Shown piece by piece: positions 1 through 12,734 of a stretch of DNA of 64,000 nt. The translations under genes were made by a program, and so were the position numbers. The notes beneath the pieces were generated by a model, which did not search any database, was not told where the DNA came from, and worked only from the letters and a program-made list of their open reading frames with translations. Every line of letters starts with the position of its first letter. The stretch's first letter is position 1. Source of the DNA: Breviolum minutum Mf 1.05b.01 (lineage: Eukaryota > Sar > Dinophyceae > Suessiales > Symbiodiniaceae); NCBI GenBank assembly GCA_000507305.1, contig DF240855.1, forward strand, positions 35,093-99,092. The letters are read 5' to 3'.

Positions 1-2858
1 GGAAACATCAATCCTCGGAACAAACCATCGGGTCAGACTCATATGACAACTGTTGTTACAAGCAAAAATGACATCTGCGAAATTGGCGGCTTCAGATGGG
101 ATTTGCGGAACACTGACTTAATTGTCTCTGGATGGTTGGAACTACCAAAGATCTTACCATATATCTTACCTGTCTCATGCCAAACAGTCAAATCAACTTC
201 TATGGTTGCTCATCTGCATATGGTCCTAAGAATACCCTGGCAACTTGTGATGCTGGGGATCCAAGGGGATCCCATGGCCAATATCATCGAATCAAACATG
301 GAATCTCTTGGGGATCATTGATGGATGTTCAGTGGACGTTGATGCTGGAATTCTGAATCACAGACCCTCACTGAAGCCGTTTGAAAAATCAATAGCAGAA
401 TTTCATTGTTCTGCGGCTTTTCAACTAACATGTGCTTAGAAACCTGGGGTAGCTCCTCTGCGGACGGTTCCAGGTTTGCGAGCGGCTGAGTGAAACCCAG
501 GCACTCCAATCCTTTTGGGAGGCCTTTAAAAAGGTGGGGGTAGCTCCTTAGCTCCCCAGTCTGGAGGGGTTTAAAAAAAACCTCAGCTCCTTAGCTCCCT
601 TCCAAGCACGAGCTAGTCAAATTCTTGGCATCATCAGTTCTTCCTATCCTCTTCCTGCAGCATAGTTGTTCGATTTCTACGACTTGGTCCATGACAAATT
701 TCAACAATTGCATCCCGGCATCCCATAAATATCCACCAAGATTTCCACCATTTTGGGGGTGTTTTGGGGGCTTTGGAGTTGCCCCGTTTTTTTTGAAAGC
801 TTTGTTAGATCATCCCCTTGCCATGATGTTGCTACTGTTTTGATGAACAAAAAACCATGGAAAAAAACACCTGGGATATATTTTTTCAACCTTTAGAAAC
901 AACAAAGATACACTATCAACTAACCTTCAGTGTTGACTTGGATGTCTCCCCCAATCATCAATCCGGTTTTCACCTCTGATCCAAGCATCCAATGATCTGT
1001 TGGTCTTTTAGTTGATCCCAGAACTCCTCCATCCAAGACGAAGGACTTGGCAGGACACACGGTGCAACCAAGTCGACCAAAACCTGAAGACGTCAGGGAC
1101 CAGGGATGCAGGGATTGATGTGTCCCAAATGGGATTTCAGCCATCAACCGGAGGTCCGCCATTCATTTTGAGCTTTCCGTGTTTGAACTTTGCCATATTT
1201 TGCCTAAGTATAGATTCGCCCCTGCAGAGTATGGAACTGGAGTTGCTGGCATAGTACGAAAAATCAAAAACAACTGCCAAAATGAACAAGCCAACCAAAG
1301 CAAAGAAAATTGACAAACCGCGCTGTTGAGTTTGCCACGGAATTTGATATTCGATTTATGTTGAGTTTTTGCCTACCAAAAGGAAATTGCATGTAACACA
1401 GGTCACAGATAAAACAATCCGGCGTCCCAGTTTCGTAAGAAAAAACTCCATGACACACAAATCATTGGTTAAACAGTTCAGGCTTGCCCGCACAAATTCA
1501 ACCTGTTCATACATTGACTCTACACTTGCGGCTGACATAGTCGGGGCAGGTCACAACTTGTACATATCCATACAAATATAGAAATCCAACTAGATTAGAT
1601 AAGATTGTCAAATATCACAATCTTTATATATACTTACTGTCCCTTCAAAAAGCCCAAGTCCTTTTGAGAAGATTAAGACCGTCCGACACACTTCTCAACC
1701 GCCAAGGATGAAGAGTATCGAGTTGCTGAAGTCAATAAAGTGCATCGCAAGAGCTTCAAAACCATGGACAGCAAGGACTCAAACAAAGGTCTGGTTATAT
1801 ATACATGTGCTTAGCATCTTCTATTGATAGCGTTTCCACCTAATCTGTTGCCCCAGTTTCAGAACAACTTTCTCGAGACTCTTAGCAGAATGGGAAGAAT
1901 CACATTCTAACTCCCAGAGACAGTATGTCGTTTATTATTTATGATGATCATCTACCAGGTCATTCAAGCCGTGACCTTTTGATCCCCTATTTGGAGGTCA
2001 CGATTCACCATTTAAAGGGTCACGTACCATCCCAAAAAGGTCACAATCGCAGAATTGCCAGGTACCTAAAATACCAACACTGTACCCGCTACCACTTCAC
2101 CTCCGTCTGGTGAATTGGTAGTTGCTCAGGGGGTTGAGCCGTGTCTTATCGCTTCATTGCATCATTCCCTCCCTGAGTTAATCATCTGTTCCTGAGCGGG
2201 TTATATATACTTTTTCGAAGTGGGTAAACTGTTTTCTATAAGTGTCTTGCCTGTGACCCTTCCAGCTTGAAACTCTATGGCTACACTGCACACATTTCAG
2301 TGAAGAAACACCACAGAATGTTGAGAATTGATGCCTGAATGCCGGCAATTGGTAGGGTGTCTATATCTTGATGGCCTTGGATTTCCGCAGTGTTTGAGAC
2401 ATCAAAAGTAGTTCTACCCATCTGCCTTAATGTTGAGATCTATACAGGTTGTCTTGAAAGTGCACTCACAGAAGCAGTTGGACTCTTGTTTTATTCTCTG
2501 GGAATCTTTAGTGCCAATACCCACTGCCAAACACAATCCATACGATTGAGCATTATTTATATAGATCTTAATTATCAACTCATGTTCAATCATAAACCTT
2601 CACTGACATGAAATTGAAATTGATTTGTTTATATACATCCATGGTTTCCTTTCCCCCTTCCAAAATTCAGAAACACAACATCTACATCCCTGTGCAAAGT
2701 GTGTGATTTTCGGCAAATCTGGCAATTGCTTCATTTTCTGACCATCAACGCCAATCGACAGGGGACGTCTAAAGTGGACTCATTGACGGTGATGTTTCGC
2801 CACTCAACTTGTGTAAGTGCGCACACACAATTTCAGAAGTGAACAAGTCCATGTTCAA
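1..2858. other. Non-coding stretch, no gene recognised
   Basis: I see no convincing exon here. The open frames on both strands are short, lack paired splice signals and have no recognisable motif. There is no clear transposon terminus, RNA gene or long tandem repeat. The segment is best read as intergenic or deep intronic DNA. Confidence 0.5.
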
Positions 2859-3012
2859 GGGGTATTTCCAGGGACCCCCAATAATGGGACCCATTTATCG
2901 TAAGTTTCCCATACTATTCCCATATCTTTAGGGATTTTATGGGAGTGGTATGGGAATAGTATGGGAAACTTACGATAAAGGAGTCCCATCATTGGGGGTC
3001 CCTGGAAATCCC
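2859..3012. mobile_element. MITE-like foldback element (near-perfect hairpin)
   Basis: The left arm (about 2,861-2,932) is almost the exact reverse complement of the right arm (about 2,939-3,012). Both carry a CCCATACTATTCCCATA-type block and end in a GGGACCCCCAAT-type block. The element has no coding capacity. It looks like a short non-autonomous inverted-repeat element. A target-site duplication could not be defined by eye. Confidence 0.75.
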
Positions 3013-5889
3013 ACTGACATGTTTTGCCCAGATTGGATTTCGAAAACTATTTTCTCAACATCTCAACGAAACACAAAATGATAACATCAGACGTGTGATA
3101 AGATCTTACACGCAACTTGGTTCTTAATGAATTCTGTGGAATCTGAATACAAGGTTTAAGTTGGCTTATCTGGGTATATATTATAAGACATTATAAACTA
3201 CAATTTGTGCAACCTCAATTACGCCAAATTTCCAGATCCCTGAAGCACGGGTTGGATTTAGAACCATGATCTATAACACCCTGGCATCTATGGTTGAAAC
3301 GAAACTCTACCACCTTGTTGGAAAACACCATTCACTGGCATATTATATCATTTGATGTTTATCTGTGTGAGATTTTGGACAGGAAGTCCATGCACGACTT
3401 ATTCAAACTTCAGTAAACCTCACGTCGGACATGTTCACTGTGGCCCATCACTTGACTTGTAGATTCATGAGCTTCGCAATCTGTACAAGAACCTCATTGA
3501 GCCTCAGTCGTGCCAAAGGTCGAGAGACTCGGTGGGGTTGCAATGTTGCAACCAATTTGTTTGACTGAAAAACACATAACATAATTCCAACTCCAACTCC
3601 AAAATAAAATAACATGTAATTAGAGGTGAATTGGCCTCAATACTCCCTTTTGGTCAGAAAGCTCGTCTGTACATTTGCCATAACTTCAACTTTACTGGAT
3701 ACCATGAATGAACAAAGCAAGTCAGTGACTTGGAGATAAAACCAATACACTGTGATGCAAGGTTTATGCGTACTGGTAGGGTTGTGTTTGTTTATAGGGT
3801 TTGGCGACTTCAAAACACAGCCAAAGGCAAGTAGCAACAAAGACTTGGTATTACAATACGGCGATTGCCAAGTCACAACTCATCACACTGTAATTCCAAT
3901 TTAGGAAATGGCCAAGTAAGCTGAAACATATATATATATATATCATTGATTGCCCAATGAGGACAAAGAATGGAACACATTATATAGACCAAATGGACAA
4001 AACAAATGGTTTTTTGCATTTCCGAATCTCCAGAAAACTGGAAATAAAGGTATAAATCGTTTTAATAGGTGGATCTTTAAATAACTTGTGTTGAAATCTT
4101 GTAGATGTTTTGTTCACACTATCTCGGTCTGCACCAAAAACTCGCCATCTTCGAGCTCGAGCAGCTCTTGGTCACCTTGTCGTGTGATCCGCTCCTTGGG
4201 CCAAGATTGGCAGGTTAGTGGGTGTAGGGTATGAGCAAGAAATCTGTGGAGACCATACATAGGAAGCTTTATGATAAGACTGGCAAGGTTTGTGCAAATG
4301 TGTCTTCCACGTCCTGTCATGAGATATCAAGTGATAAAGAAGCGAGCGAATAATAGTCATGTTGAAACCACATGCGAAGGCAATCCGTACAATGACTTGT
4401 GTCACATGTCGCTCTGGTCGTTATATTGTACGCACTGTATACACGGATACATGTGCTGTAAGCATCCAAACCTTCATATATATGATGTACATTTATGTAC
4501 ATCTTAATCTGTTGAACCACAAGTAGAACTTTGCGAAAATATATGAACATTGAACTATCATATAGATAGATAAAACTCGCACATGTGACTACAAATACCT
4601 ATAGTGGTTGCCCATTCTTCAGCAACTTTGCCAAGCCAACGGGTGCTCCTTTAAAGCTTACCCTCCAAAATATTACTTCCCCGAAAACTGGTACGGCTGG
4701 CTGGAAAATCCACCACTTCCTGTACACAAAAATGCGGACTTTCCATTGCCATTTTTGGTTTTGGGGGGGGGGGTAAAGGAAAAACATATAGACACCCTAT
4801 GATACCATAGGCGCCTTACCACCAAATCGTCACCACTGAGTTCTGAAGAGCTTCATGACTCTTCAATTAAGGTGGAGCCCGTTCCTTTTTTCAACGGGCG
4901 AATGATCTGATGTTAAGAGGCTTCTCTAATCTCATGGAAATTATTGAGGTGAATTTTTGCATAAGAACACGTGGTGAAATGTATTCCTTTCAGTTGTGAA
5001 ATCATCCTACAATTTGAGGGAAGAACAAAAAACAAGGTGCCACCAACAAAAACCACACGGCGACCCAAACCCCCTTATAGGGCAGCTGGCTTTGCCCCAA
5101 AAAAGATCTCAACCATCTTCACCCAGCGTCGAAGAAAAGCACTGAGCTAGCCAGTTTCGGTTCATCAAAACCTCCAATCACAGATCGTGCGGCCTTACCG
5201 GTCTTGAGATGCCTCAGGCAAATGCTGCCGCTTGAAGTGGTATTTGGAAGGGCTTGGAAACGTCAGGTACTATAGATTGCTTTTGTTAACATGTCAAATA
5301 AGCAAAACACAAAGGGACTTGAGCTGAGAGCATGGTTCTGCTGGGGGGAATTCTGCAATCAACTTCATGAATTCATTCTCTAATCACCTATAAATATATA
5401 TTGTACAGTACAAACATAGTCAGATTGTTTCACACTGTATCATATTGTATCATGTAATCTGAAAACATCTCATCACCAATTGTACGTTATAATCAGGCAA
5501 AAAAATGTATATCAACAATTGTATGTTATACACACATGCAATATGAAAAGGCATACCTCAAATCAGCTGCAAATATACTATATATACATATACTATTCTA
5601 TACTATGATCTACAATATCTATACGTAAATAAATATATATCTATTATATATATATATATCTGATATGAGTATATATGAGTATCGTTATATTATTCAGCTA
5701 TATACTGCATTCTCTGCTTTGGTATCCTCCGGTTTTTCTCCCCAGGAATCTTCGTGGAACCAGGTGACTCCAGGACCGCTGAAAGGATGGTGAAGTAGTT
5801 CTGTCGGAGGTCAAGGCCATCGGATTCCTTATGATTACATGAAGTGACCAAGCAGTTTTGAGGCTTCAAACAAGGTTGGGTTGGGTTGG
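3013..5889. other. Non-coding, AT-rich stretch
   Basis: No supported exon. The part from about 5,390 to 5,710 is strongly AT-rich with many TATA-type dinucleotide runs. Short open frames near 3.6-4.8 kb have no splice context or motif and are treated as chance. Confidence 0.45.
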
Positions 5890-5892
5890 TGN

Positions 5893-5983
<91 letters not shown>
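5890..5983. repeat. (GT)n microsatellite
   Basis: Uninterrupted GT repeat of about 46 units with one ambiguous base at 5,892. The N suggests the assembler could not settle the tract. Confidence 0.97.
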
Positions 5984-5984
<1 letters not shown>

Positions 5985-6125
5985 TTGGTTGGTTGGTTAG
6001 GATGATTAGTTGCTTGGTTAGATGATTAGTTGCTTGGTTAGATGATTAGTTAATTGCTTAGGATGATTAGTTGCTTGGTTGGTTGCTTGGTGGATTGGTT
6101 GGATGATTAGTTGATTTGTTGGTTG
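5984..6125. repeat. Degenerate GGTT/GATTAGTTGCTTGGTTA minisatellite
   Basis: Directly after the GT tract comes a GGTTGGTT stretch and then several imperfect copies of a unit containing GATTAGTTGCTTGGTTA. Together with the GT tract it forms one compound simple-sequence block. Confidence 0.8.
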
Positions 6126-8350
6126 GTCTTTCTTTTCAAATCGTAACCACGAGATGGAACAGATGGGTACGTATTGAAACACAAAGTCCCCCTGAAGTTA
6201 CCGGGTAAAAGTTCATCCACAATGGGGTAGAGGTCGGAGGTTTGGGTGGGGCAAGATATGTAGAGCTAACGTTAAAGAAAAGGCGGTGCTTCCGGGCCAA
6301 GCTAGGGAACAAACGAGGAACATTGTACATACTGTCAAGTGTTCTGAAAGTGCATATATGCATATAATATCATATAATGATATTCATAATTGGTCTTCAG
6401 CACTTCTATATTTTGATGCTGTGAAACTTCTACATGAATACAACATGTTAACTGTCGTGGTCGGAAGAATTGCGGATGCGAAAAGCAGATATCGTGATCG
6501 AATGATGGAAGATTCTTGACACATCTGCGTGGTAAACACCAGCTCTCACATTGAACTTCAAGAGTGAAAAGACGTTAGCTAGGTCGTTAGGTTGAGCAAG
6601 TTTTACTTCCAACAACAGCTAGCATCCGACCGTTCACCTCACATGCTTGCACTGACGTCGTCATCATCATCGTCATCGTCATCATCGTCATCATCAAACT
6701 GAAACTAAATAGACACAATCTCAAAATCACCACCACCTCCAGGACCATTCTGAACAGAATCACCATCAGCATCACTGTCATCCTCGTCACGCTGTCCTCA
6801 TCCGAACCTGCTCCTTTTGCCAAGATGCGTGCTTTAAGAAGGCCTTTGCCTCCTCATCCGAACCTGGGGAGGCTTCAAATGAGGAGGGATTGTGATGATA
6901 CTGGAAAGGTGACACATCATGGAACAAAGACAACACCGTGAAGTAAGACAGGACCATGAACAATCGCCAAAATAGGACTCAATACCGCACCCTGGTCAAC
7001 CCATCAAGAACAACTTGAACACCCAATAGGATTCAGGTGGTGACAACATGACATGCTCTCCTTGAGTGCTTTCCACCGCTGCGCGGACCCACATGAAGCA
7101 GAATACATATTGGGACTGCACCAAAGGGCCGGCAAAGGATGATGTATACCAATCACCACTATAACCTGCACCATCCATATCATTGGTACATTGGTACTGC
7201 TTTAATGATGAACATGTTTTTTTGATTTTTGTTGGAGGTTCCCTCACTCTCACTAGATAGTAAAGGTTACTGTGAGTCACGCACTGAAAGTAGTGCATGT
7301 GTATATACAAGCTTCATGTCATCCCTCAAGGCAGCCGAATTCCACCAAATGCCATACCAAGTGCCAAAACCAAGGAACGAATGGCGTACCTTCTATTCAT
7401 ACCTCATCTCATCCAAGTGGAAACGAAAGAACGTTGACAATTTGCTCCGTCTAGCTTCTCCAACAGCTTTCAAGAATACTTTCTGTAGTCTCATTTTCAG
7501 ACATCCCTTTTATACTATCTAGGCAATTCACTACAACTTCCAAAGCTCAAATGCTTTGGATCCACCCAATCCTATTCACCCACCATCTGCTAAACATCAT
7601 TATATCATTGTTTCCCCTCTGTTTTGCGGAAATGATGTTATTTTTTTGTTTGGTTTCGACATGAACTCACAACTCTCCAAACCTCGAGTTCCGTGCAGTT
7701 AAGATGCTGCTTCCCCGTTCGATGTTATTCTTCATGTATGGCGGGGATGGGATCCTCAGGTTGATCGGTTCAGAAACACCAAAAAAAACACAACAAAGAG
7801 GACACATCAAAAGAAATTTATAGACATTTAATTAACAATAGAATCATGTGTTGCATCAAAAATTACATATGACTTGGAATCTGGATGGGCATAGTAGTTT
7901 CATGGCATTTTCATGGGTTTGAACTATATCATAATGTTTGAGTCAAATTCATACCATTGCCATGCAACCTATCACGAATGGCCATTGCACATTGACCCCA
8001 AGGAAGTTTCGAGAGTTCCAGAAGAGTTATCGTGTCCGAGGGTCACGAACCACATCCAGCACGAAGATTTCCTCAGGGCCAACAAAAACACAATGCCAAC
8101 TACCCAGTGAACGGAAGGAATCCTTATGTTTGGAACATTGATGTTAATTATTTTGTTTCAAAATTAGGGATGACATCTTTTCAGTGCAAAATTCGTTCCC
8201 AAAACCTGAAGGCTAAAAACTGTTTTTTTTTTTTTTCGGGATTCGGTCAGGCTGGAAATCTAAAGCTCCCCATGAGGTGGATTGGAACTGAAACCCCATG
8301 TAGGTCATTAAAGGACCAATAATTTTGGAATTGGAAAAATAATCATATCC
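6126..8350. other. Mostly non-coding; one weak plus-strand open frame
   Basis: A short TCA/TCG trinucleotide tract lies at 6,656-6,698. An open frame at 7,229-7,522 on the plus strand (97 codons, containing a basic and aromatic stretch near EWRTFYSYLISSKWKRKN) reads more like protein than its neighbours. It lacks a clear acceptor or donor and any recognisable family, so I do not call it as a gene. Confidence 0.35.
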
Positions 8351-8452
8351 ATATAGGATCCCTGGGACTGGTATATTTACCTACATTTACCATAAACATC
8401 AACCAAATGTAGGTAAGTATACCATACATGGATGGTACGAGTATGGGATATC
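8351..8452. mobile_element. MITE family M1, copy 1
   Basis: The arms read GGTATATTTACCTACATTTA and, in inverse orientation, a block containing AATGTAGGTAAGTATACC followed by CATACATGGATGG. The same arrangement recurs at 12.25, 13.41, 28.10 and 61.23 kb, so this is a repeated non-autonomous inverted-repeat element. Confidence 0.75.
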
Positions 8453-9048
8453 TTTTTGAGACTCTCACCTAGAAAAGCCGATTTTTCCGTAGTTCATGAC
8501 CTCCTCTCCCACTTTTTTCTTCAGCTTTTTTTTTTCCGAGCATCCTTCCATTTTGGATCTCACCCAAGGCGCGATCGAAGGTCCCGTTCCTTGAAAACCC
8601 CTTGAAAAACAGGGTGTTTTTCATTGTTTGTGAACTCACTCAAGGGAAGGGGTGTGTGCAGTTTTTGTTTCGAAGGAATCAGCATATCCTGCATAGTCAC
8701 CACCCAATTCGAATCGTTTTTCGCTTATTAGCTGAGGATGGGTTTTGAATCTTTTCCCTAAATTTGGGAAGAAATCGGAAACTACAAACAAATGCTAGCA
8801 AAAAATACCACCAGTCCTAATGGTCACGAATCCTAAGGCCTTTGAAGTTTCATTTTTGCGCATCTTCTGCTGGACTTGGCTGACTTCAAATCACGATGTG
8901 GTGACGGGTCGGCTGTGGGATTCCCAAACTGCCACACTCAATCTGATGAAGAAAACTTCCCTTTCCTTTCCCCCCACAACCACCAACAAAAAGACCCAAA
9001 CTATCCCAAATCTAGGACAAAAGAACCCTTGGAGATATAATAATATAC

Positions 9049-9188
9049 ATTTTATCAATTGCTTCCTCTGGTAAGGTTTGACCAAACTTGATGTCAAGTT
9101 TCTCCTTCTGTGCCTCCACGAAACGCTCCAGATTGAAGGGATCTAATGGATTTCTTGAGGTACGGACACGCTGTCCTCCAGTCACTAC
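9049..9188 (-). CDS. Exon with a DUF1810-like N-terminal motif (putative)
   Basis: The acceptor is CCTTGCAG at 9,189-9,196 and a GTATAT donor follows position 9,049. The 140-nt exon encodes about 46 residues including LDPFNLERFVEAQKEK. The D-P-F-x-L-x-R-F-V-x-A-Q pattern matches, from memory, the start of the small bacterial and eukaryotic DUF1810 family. The rest of that family's signature (an HWMWF motif) is not visible here and would have to lie in another exon I could not find. Function is unknown. The splice signals and reading frame support a real exon; the family assignment is tentative. Confidence 0.5.
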
Positions 9189-9599
9189 CTGCAAGGATTG
9201 ATCCAACATAGTTGCGTGCACCCCTCAAAATCTACTCTAACACAATGCACACTGCCCCAAAGTTGAAATATGGACAAAGAACCGCTATCAAAATGTCTTA
9301 AATGTCACGTGGTACGGCAAATCAAATCATATCAAGACTAACAGCGCGTTATGTTGTTTTTTGCCAGACATGAAGAACCGGGTTACGTCACTAAACATGA
9401 CAAGCGCTTGGGACCCCTGAATGGAAGAGACTTTAGCGAGCTCAGGGCAAGATGTTGTCATGCAGAAAAAGGTAGCACTCTTTTTTTCATGATTCCGCTA
9501 TACTTCAACTGTATATTAAAATCAAAACCACCTAAATCTGTATAGATTGTGGGTATAAGTTATAAATTAATGAAATATCATATTGCAATACTTCGCCAA

Positions 9600-9840
9600 T
9601 CTGGATTTCCATGAATTTTAAGGGTTCTTCAGGAAGAAAACACTCTCCTAAAGAACAAATCCATCTCCCAATGGTACGCACAAGGTGCATCTCCATCAGG
9701 TCGTTGCCGCGCCATGACACGCCCAGCCGCTGCTGCAGCACTCAATCGTGGAGGTTCCGTTCTTGGGAGGTTCCGGCCTCTAGGGCGTTTCATCATGGCC
9801 GCAGGTGTTGAAAGGTTGAGCCAACCTGAAGAGAACATGT
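9600..9840. other. GC-richer island open on both strands
   Basis: On the plus strand a frame reads through an Ala-rich stretch (TRPAAAAALNRGG). On the minus strand an Arg/Pro-rich frame is also open. Composition suggests coding sequence, but I cannot choose the strand or find paired splice sites. Confidence 0.3.
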
Positions 9841-10013
9841 TTTCAATTATAAAACACCGCCAGCATTTTCTCGTTATTTGTGATGAAGATGTCTAATTCC
9901 TGGATCACGAGACAAATTTTCACGACCTTTTTGACAAACTGGGAGACGTTGCTTGTTTTTTAATACATATTCCACCCACCTTGATTTTCAATTTTAGAAC
10001 CATTTTTTCACAG

Positions 10014-10066
10014 CCGTGAAATGCCCACCAGTTGGAAGTTTTCGGATTTTCAAAACCACATTGCAG
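10014..10066 (+). CDS. Spliced internal exon, plus strand, unknown gene
   Basis: The sequence CATTTTTTCACAG precedes position 10,014 and a consensus GTAAGT follows position 10,066, giving a 53-nt exon. One frame is open and encodes REMPTSWKFSDFQNHIA. The acceptor and donor are among the best consensus pairs in the window. No partner exon could be joined with confidence, so the product is unknown. Its plus orientation contrasts with the minus-strand exon at 9.05-9.19 kb. Confidence 0.5.
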
Positions 10067-11380
10067 GTAAGTCATTGACTTGTTTTGTTTCGTGCACCAA
10101 CGAAATAACACATATCTAATCTTAACTTTGACAACTGCTTTATTTTTGTCATTTCTGTGTAAGATTAAAATGCGCGAATATTTGTAGATCAAACGTACCA
10201 CCATCCCTTGGCAGAAAACCTTGAAGTCTTGAACGTTTGAGTGATGGCAAAGAGCTCTTCAGGGCTGGGAAAACAGCATTCTGTTAGCAAACAGTCATAG
10301 GTCATAGGTATTCAAGTACAAAAGCACCTGCGTGAAGGACTATGTTTCAGCAAACTGAATTGAACATTATGTTGTGAGTCCAAATCCAAAACCTGCCTGT
10401 GTTTTACTCTATATATCACATGTTTGCAGCTTGAAATCAAAATACCCCTTAGGAATAACAATTGGGCCTGTGTCTGCGAACCTCGCAAATCAACATGATA
10501 TCTTGAACCTTAAAGGGTAGATATTTCTAAGAATTCAAAAAATGAAAACACATAAATAAAACCATTAAAAAGCACAAACACTTGAAAAAAAGTTTCTTTT
10601 GAGGGTTGGGGAAATGGCACCAACACTATCCCATACTATTCAGGAACACCAAAAAACTACAAAACATAAAATCCTGAAAAGAAAAATGTTTGCTGAAACA
10701 TGTCTTTTTAACACTAAGAACAGTTTGGTTTTGGCCTGTTTTTTCTATTTCCATCTCTTTTGACCAGTGGGCAACTGAAAAGTAGTCCTTTTCAGAAATG
10801 GAACGTTTTAGGTGACTCTAATATGCGTAGAATGTGTTTGGTTTTTGGTCTCGCTCATTTTTGCAATTTTCGTTATTGGCAAAATATAGTACATGGAACA
10901 AAATTAAAAAAAACACAGTTTCTCAGAAAAACACACCTCAAAGGCCAACATTGCTCAACCAAAAATATTTCATGTATCATAAGATATTATAACTATATAT
11001 TTATGTGCCACACACCTTGCATCTCAAAACACAAACTTCCGTTTATCCCAACACATCGAAATTCTGCGGGGCTGCTGGGCGTCTTCGACGGTCCACCCGT
11101 TTGAGTCAGGTGAGGTGCGGTGACCACCTGGAGATTCCAAGGGATTTCTGACAATTCTTGGCTTTTCAACGGATACAACTTACAACCGTCTGTTGATGGT
11201 GATGGAAGAGATTTCATTTTAATGAAATTATATAAGGTGATTCTCATTGTTTCGTTTTCAATGGTGTTTTTTGGATGTTTTTGACCGATTGACTTTTGGG
11301 ATCCGGGATCCGGGAAAAAATGCGAGTGATGTGACCTAACCTCTTTTCAACCTCCCAAACTGGAGAAAACATGTTTCTTA
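10067..11380. other. No recognisable gene
   Basis: Open frames here are AT-rich and unsupported by splice signals. No repeat structure stands out. The segment could be intron of the gene to which the 10,014-10,066 exon belongs. Confidence 0.4.
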
Positions 11381-11387
11381 CATTCAT

Positions 11388-11479
11388 TACCCCCCATGGG
11401 AACTCACATATCCCTTTCTAAAGGCCGTTTTAAGATGACTTTCCTTTTCACCAGCTGGGACATGTTAGTTCCCCGGAGG
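11388..11479. mobile_element. MITE-like family M6, copy 1
   Basis: The segment starts with a GGGAACTCACATATCCC block and ends with GGGACATGTTAGTTCCCC, its inverse. Similar segments occur at about 31,060-31,150 and 61,405-61,504, sharing an AAGGAAA-CATCTTCAAAA-type core. Confidence 0.5.
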
Positions 11480-11592
11480 ATACCACTCTTGAGAGTTTCA
11501 CTCATTTCCAAGGCTACCATGTTTTTGCCTTTACTCGATTTTCACGGGGTGAGAAACTACTGAAAGTGATCAGATCCATTGCCCTGATGATT

Positions 11593-12172
11593 ATATGGGT
11601 GTTTCCAAAAATAGGGGTACCCCAAAATGGATGTTTCCCCAAATAGGGTTCCCTGATTCCAGTGAGGTCCCCTGAGTTGCGTTTGAAACATCAAAATTTA
11701 GGAAACATAACATAAACGTGCATAAACGAAAATGATGGAGGAAAAATGCCCAAATTGATCTGCAGCATCGAGAAGAATGCCCCCAAAACAAAATTCATCT
11801 CTACAAACTTCGGATGCGCAGAATGCCAGACAGAATGCCATACACATGTAAGAACGCCATACGAATGCCATACAGCTAGAGGAAGAATGCCATATGTATG
11901 GCATTCTCAGCGTATGGCATTCTGAGTGTATGGCATTCTGTCTGGCATTTTTTTGAATTTTTAGAAATATGTTTTTTCAAACAAAAATCAGAGTAGAATC
12001 TTGCGAAAACAAATTTACCTAGGATCATCAACTATTTTGGCGCCAGGCCAGCTCTACACTTTCAGGAGCGAAAATTTCCAAAATGACCATGTTCCAAAAG
12101 TAGCTCACTGGAATCACCCTATCAAAATGGATGATTTGGGGGTACCACTATTTTCGGAAACATCCATATTCA
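11593..12172. mobile_element. About 580-bp foldback element with nested palindrome
   Basis: The left end (TGGGTGTTTCCAAAAATAGG then GGTACCCC) is inverted at the right end (about 12,126-12,172). An inner pair, GATTCCAGTGAGGT near 11,655 and AGCTCACTGGAATC near 12,101, extends the inverted repeat. In the middle (11,821-11,948) lies a separate palindrome made of alternating GAATGCCATA and TATGGCATTC units. There is no protein-coding potential. The structure fits a non-autonomous DNA transposon with subterminal repeats. Confidence 0.65.
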
Positions 12173-12244
12173 AAATCAACAAATTGTCCAACACCCGAAT
12201 TCAGAATCTAAGTACCAACTTCATATCATATTCATTACCCATGG

Positions 12245-12334
12245 CCCATCCCATGTATGGTATATTGACCTATACATGTATCATAAAAATCCAACCAAAT
12301 GTAGGTAAACATACCATACATGGATGGTATGGGT
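12245..12334. mobile_element. MITE family M1, copy 2
   Basis: It contains CCATGTATGGTATATTGACC and, inverted, AAATGTAGGTAAACATACCATACATGG. Arrangement and spacing are as in copy 1. Confidence 0.75.
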
Positions 12335-12430
12335 TATATCTATTCCCAAACGAAAATTTGATGGAAATTCATCTAACATGACCTCACATCACTTGAGCCA
12401 CAAAAAAAGAACTCTTACTTTCCATTGAAC

Positions 12431-12539
12431 CCTGGTTGTTTAATGGGGATCCTTACAGTGGTTGACTATGATACCCACATAACTGGGTAGCATATGTAGC
12501 ATAATCCCCTTTATAACCTAAACATACCTAAACAACCAG
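12431..12539. mobile_element. MITE-like family M4, copy 1
   Basis: The ends CCTGGTTGTTTAA and TAAACAACCAG are inverted repeats around an ATGGGGATCCTTA ... GGGTAG..TATAATCCC-type core. Related cores occur at about 32,680-32,745 and 56,666-56,740. Confidence 0.6.
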
Positions 12540-12589
12540 TTTTTTTTTTCATTGCTCACTTCCATTCCTCCTCTGCTTCTTTATCCGGC

Positions 12590-12734
12590 CTGTAGCTTTG
12601 TTCCCAGAGGCCGACTACGTCGGCTGGGTGTAGGCAAAGCGTCCAGTTTGGGAGGCACCTTGGATGCCGTTGACGCCATGTTAATGGCCTCGGCCTCGGT
12701 GCATGCTGTGGAGATCATCAAGGAAACTGGAAAC
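12590..12734 (-). CDS. Candidate exon, unknown product
   Basis: A GC-richer island. An acceptor-like AGATCAG precedes 12,734 and a GC-type donor (CTACAG then GCCGG) may follow 12,590. The frame encodes about 48 residues containing TEAEAINMASTASKVPPKLD. The opposite strand is also open (LGGTLDAVDAMLMASASVHA), so the strand is not certain. No family is recognised. Confidence 0.35.

Noticed and set aside
5570..5710. AT-rich stretch considered as a replication origin or scaffold attachment site
   Set aside because: Only base composition supports it. No defined motif exists for dinoflagellates that I could apply.
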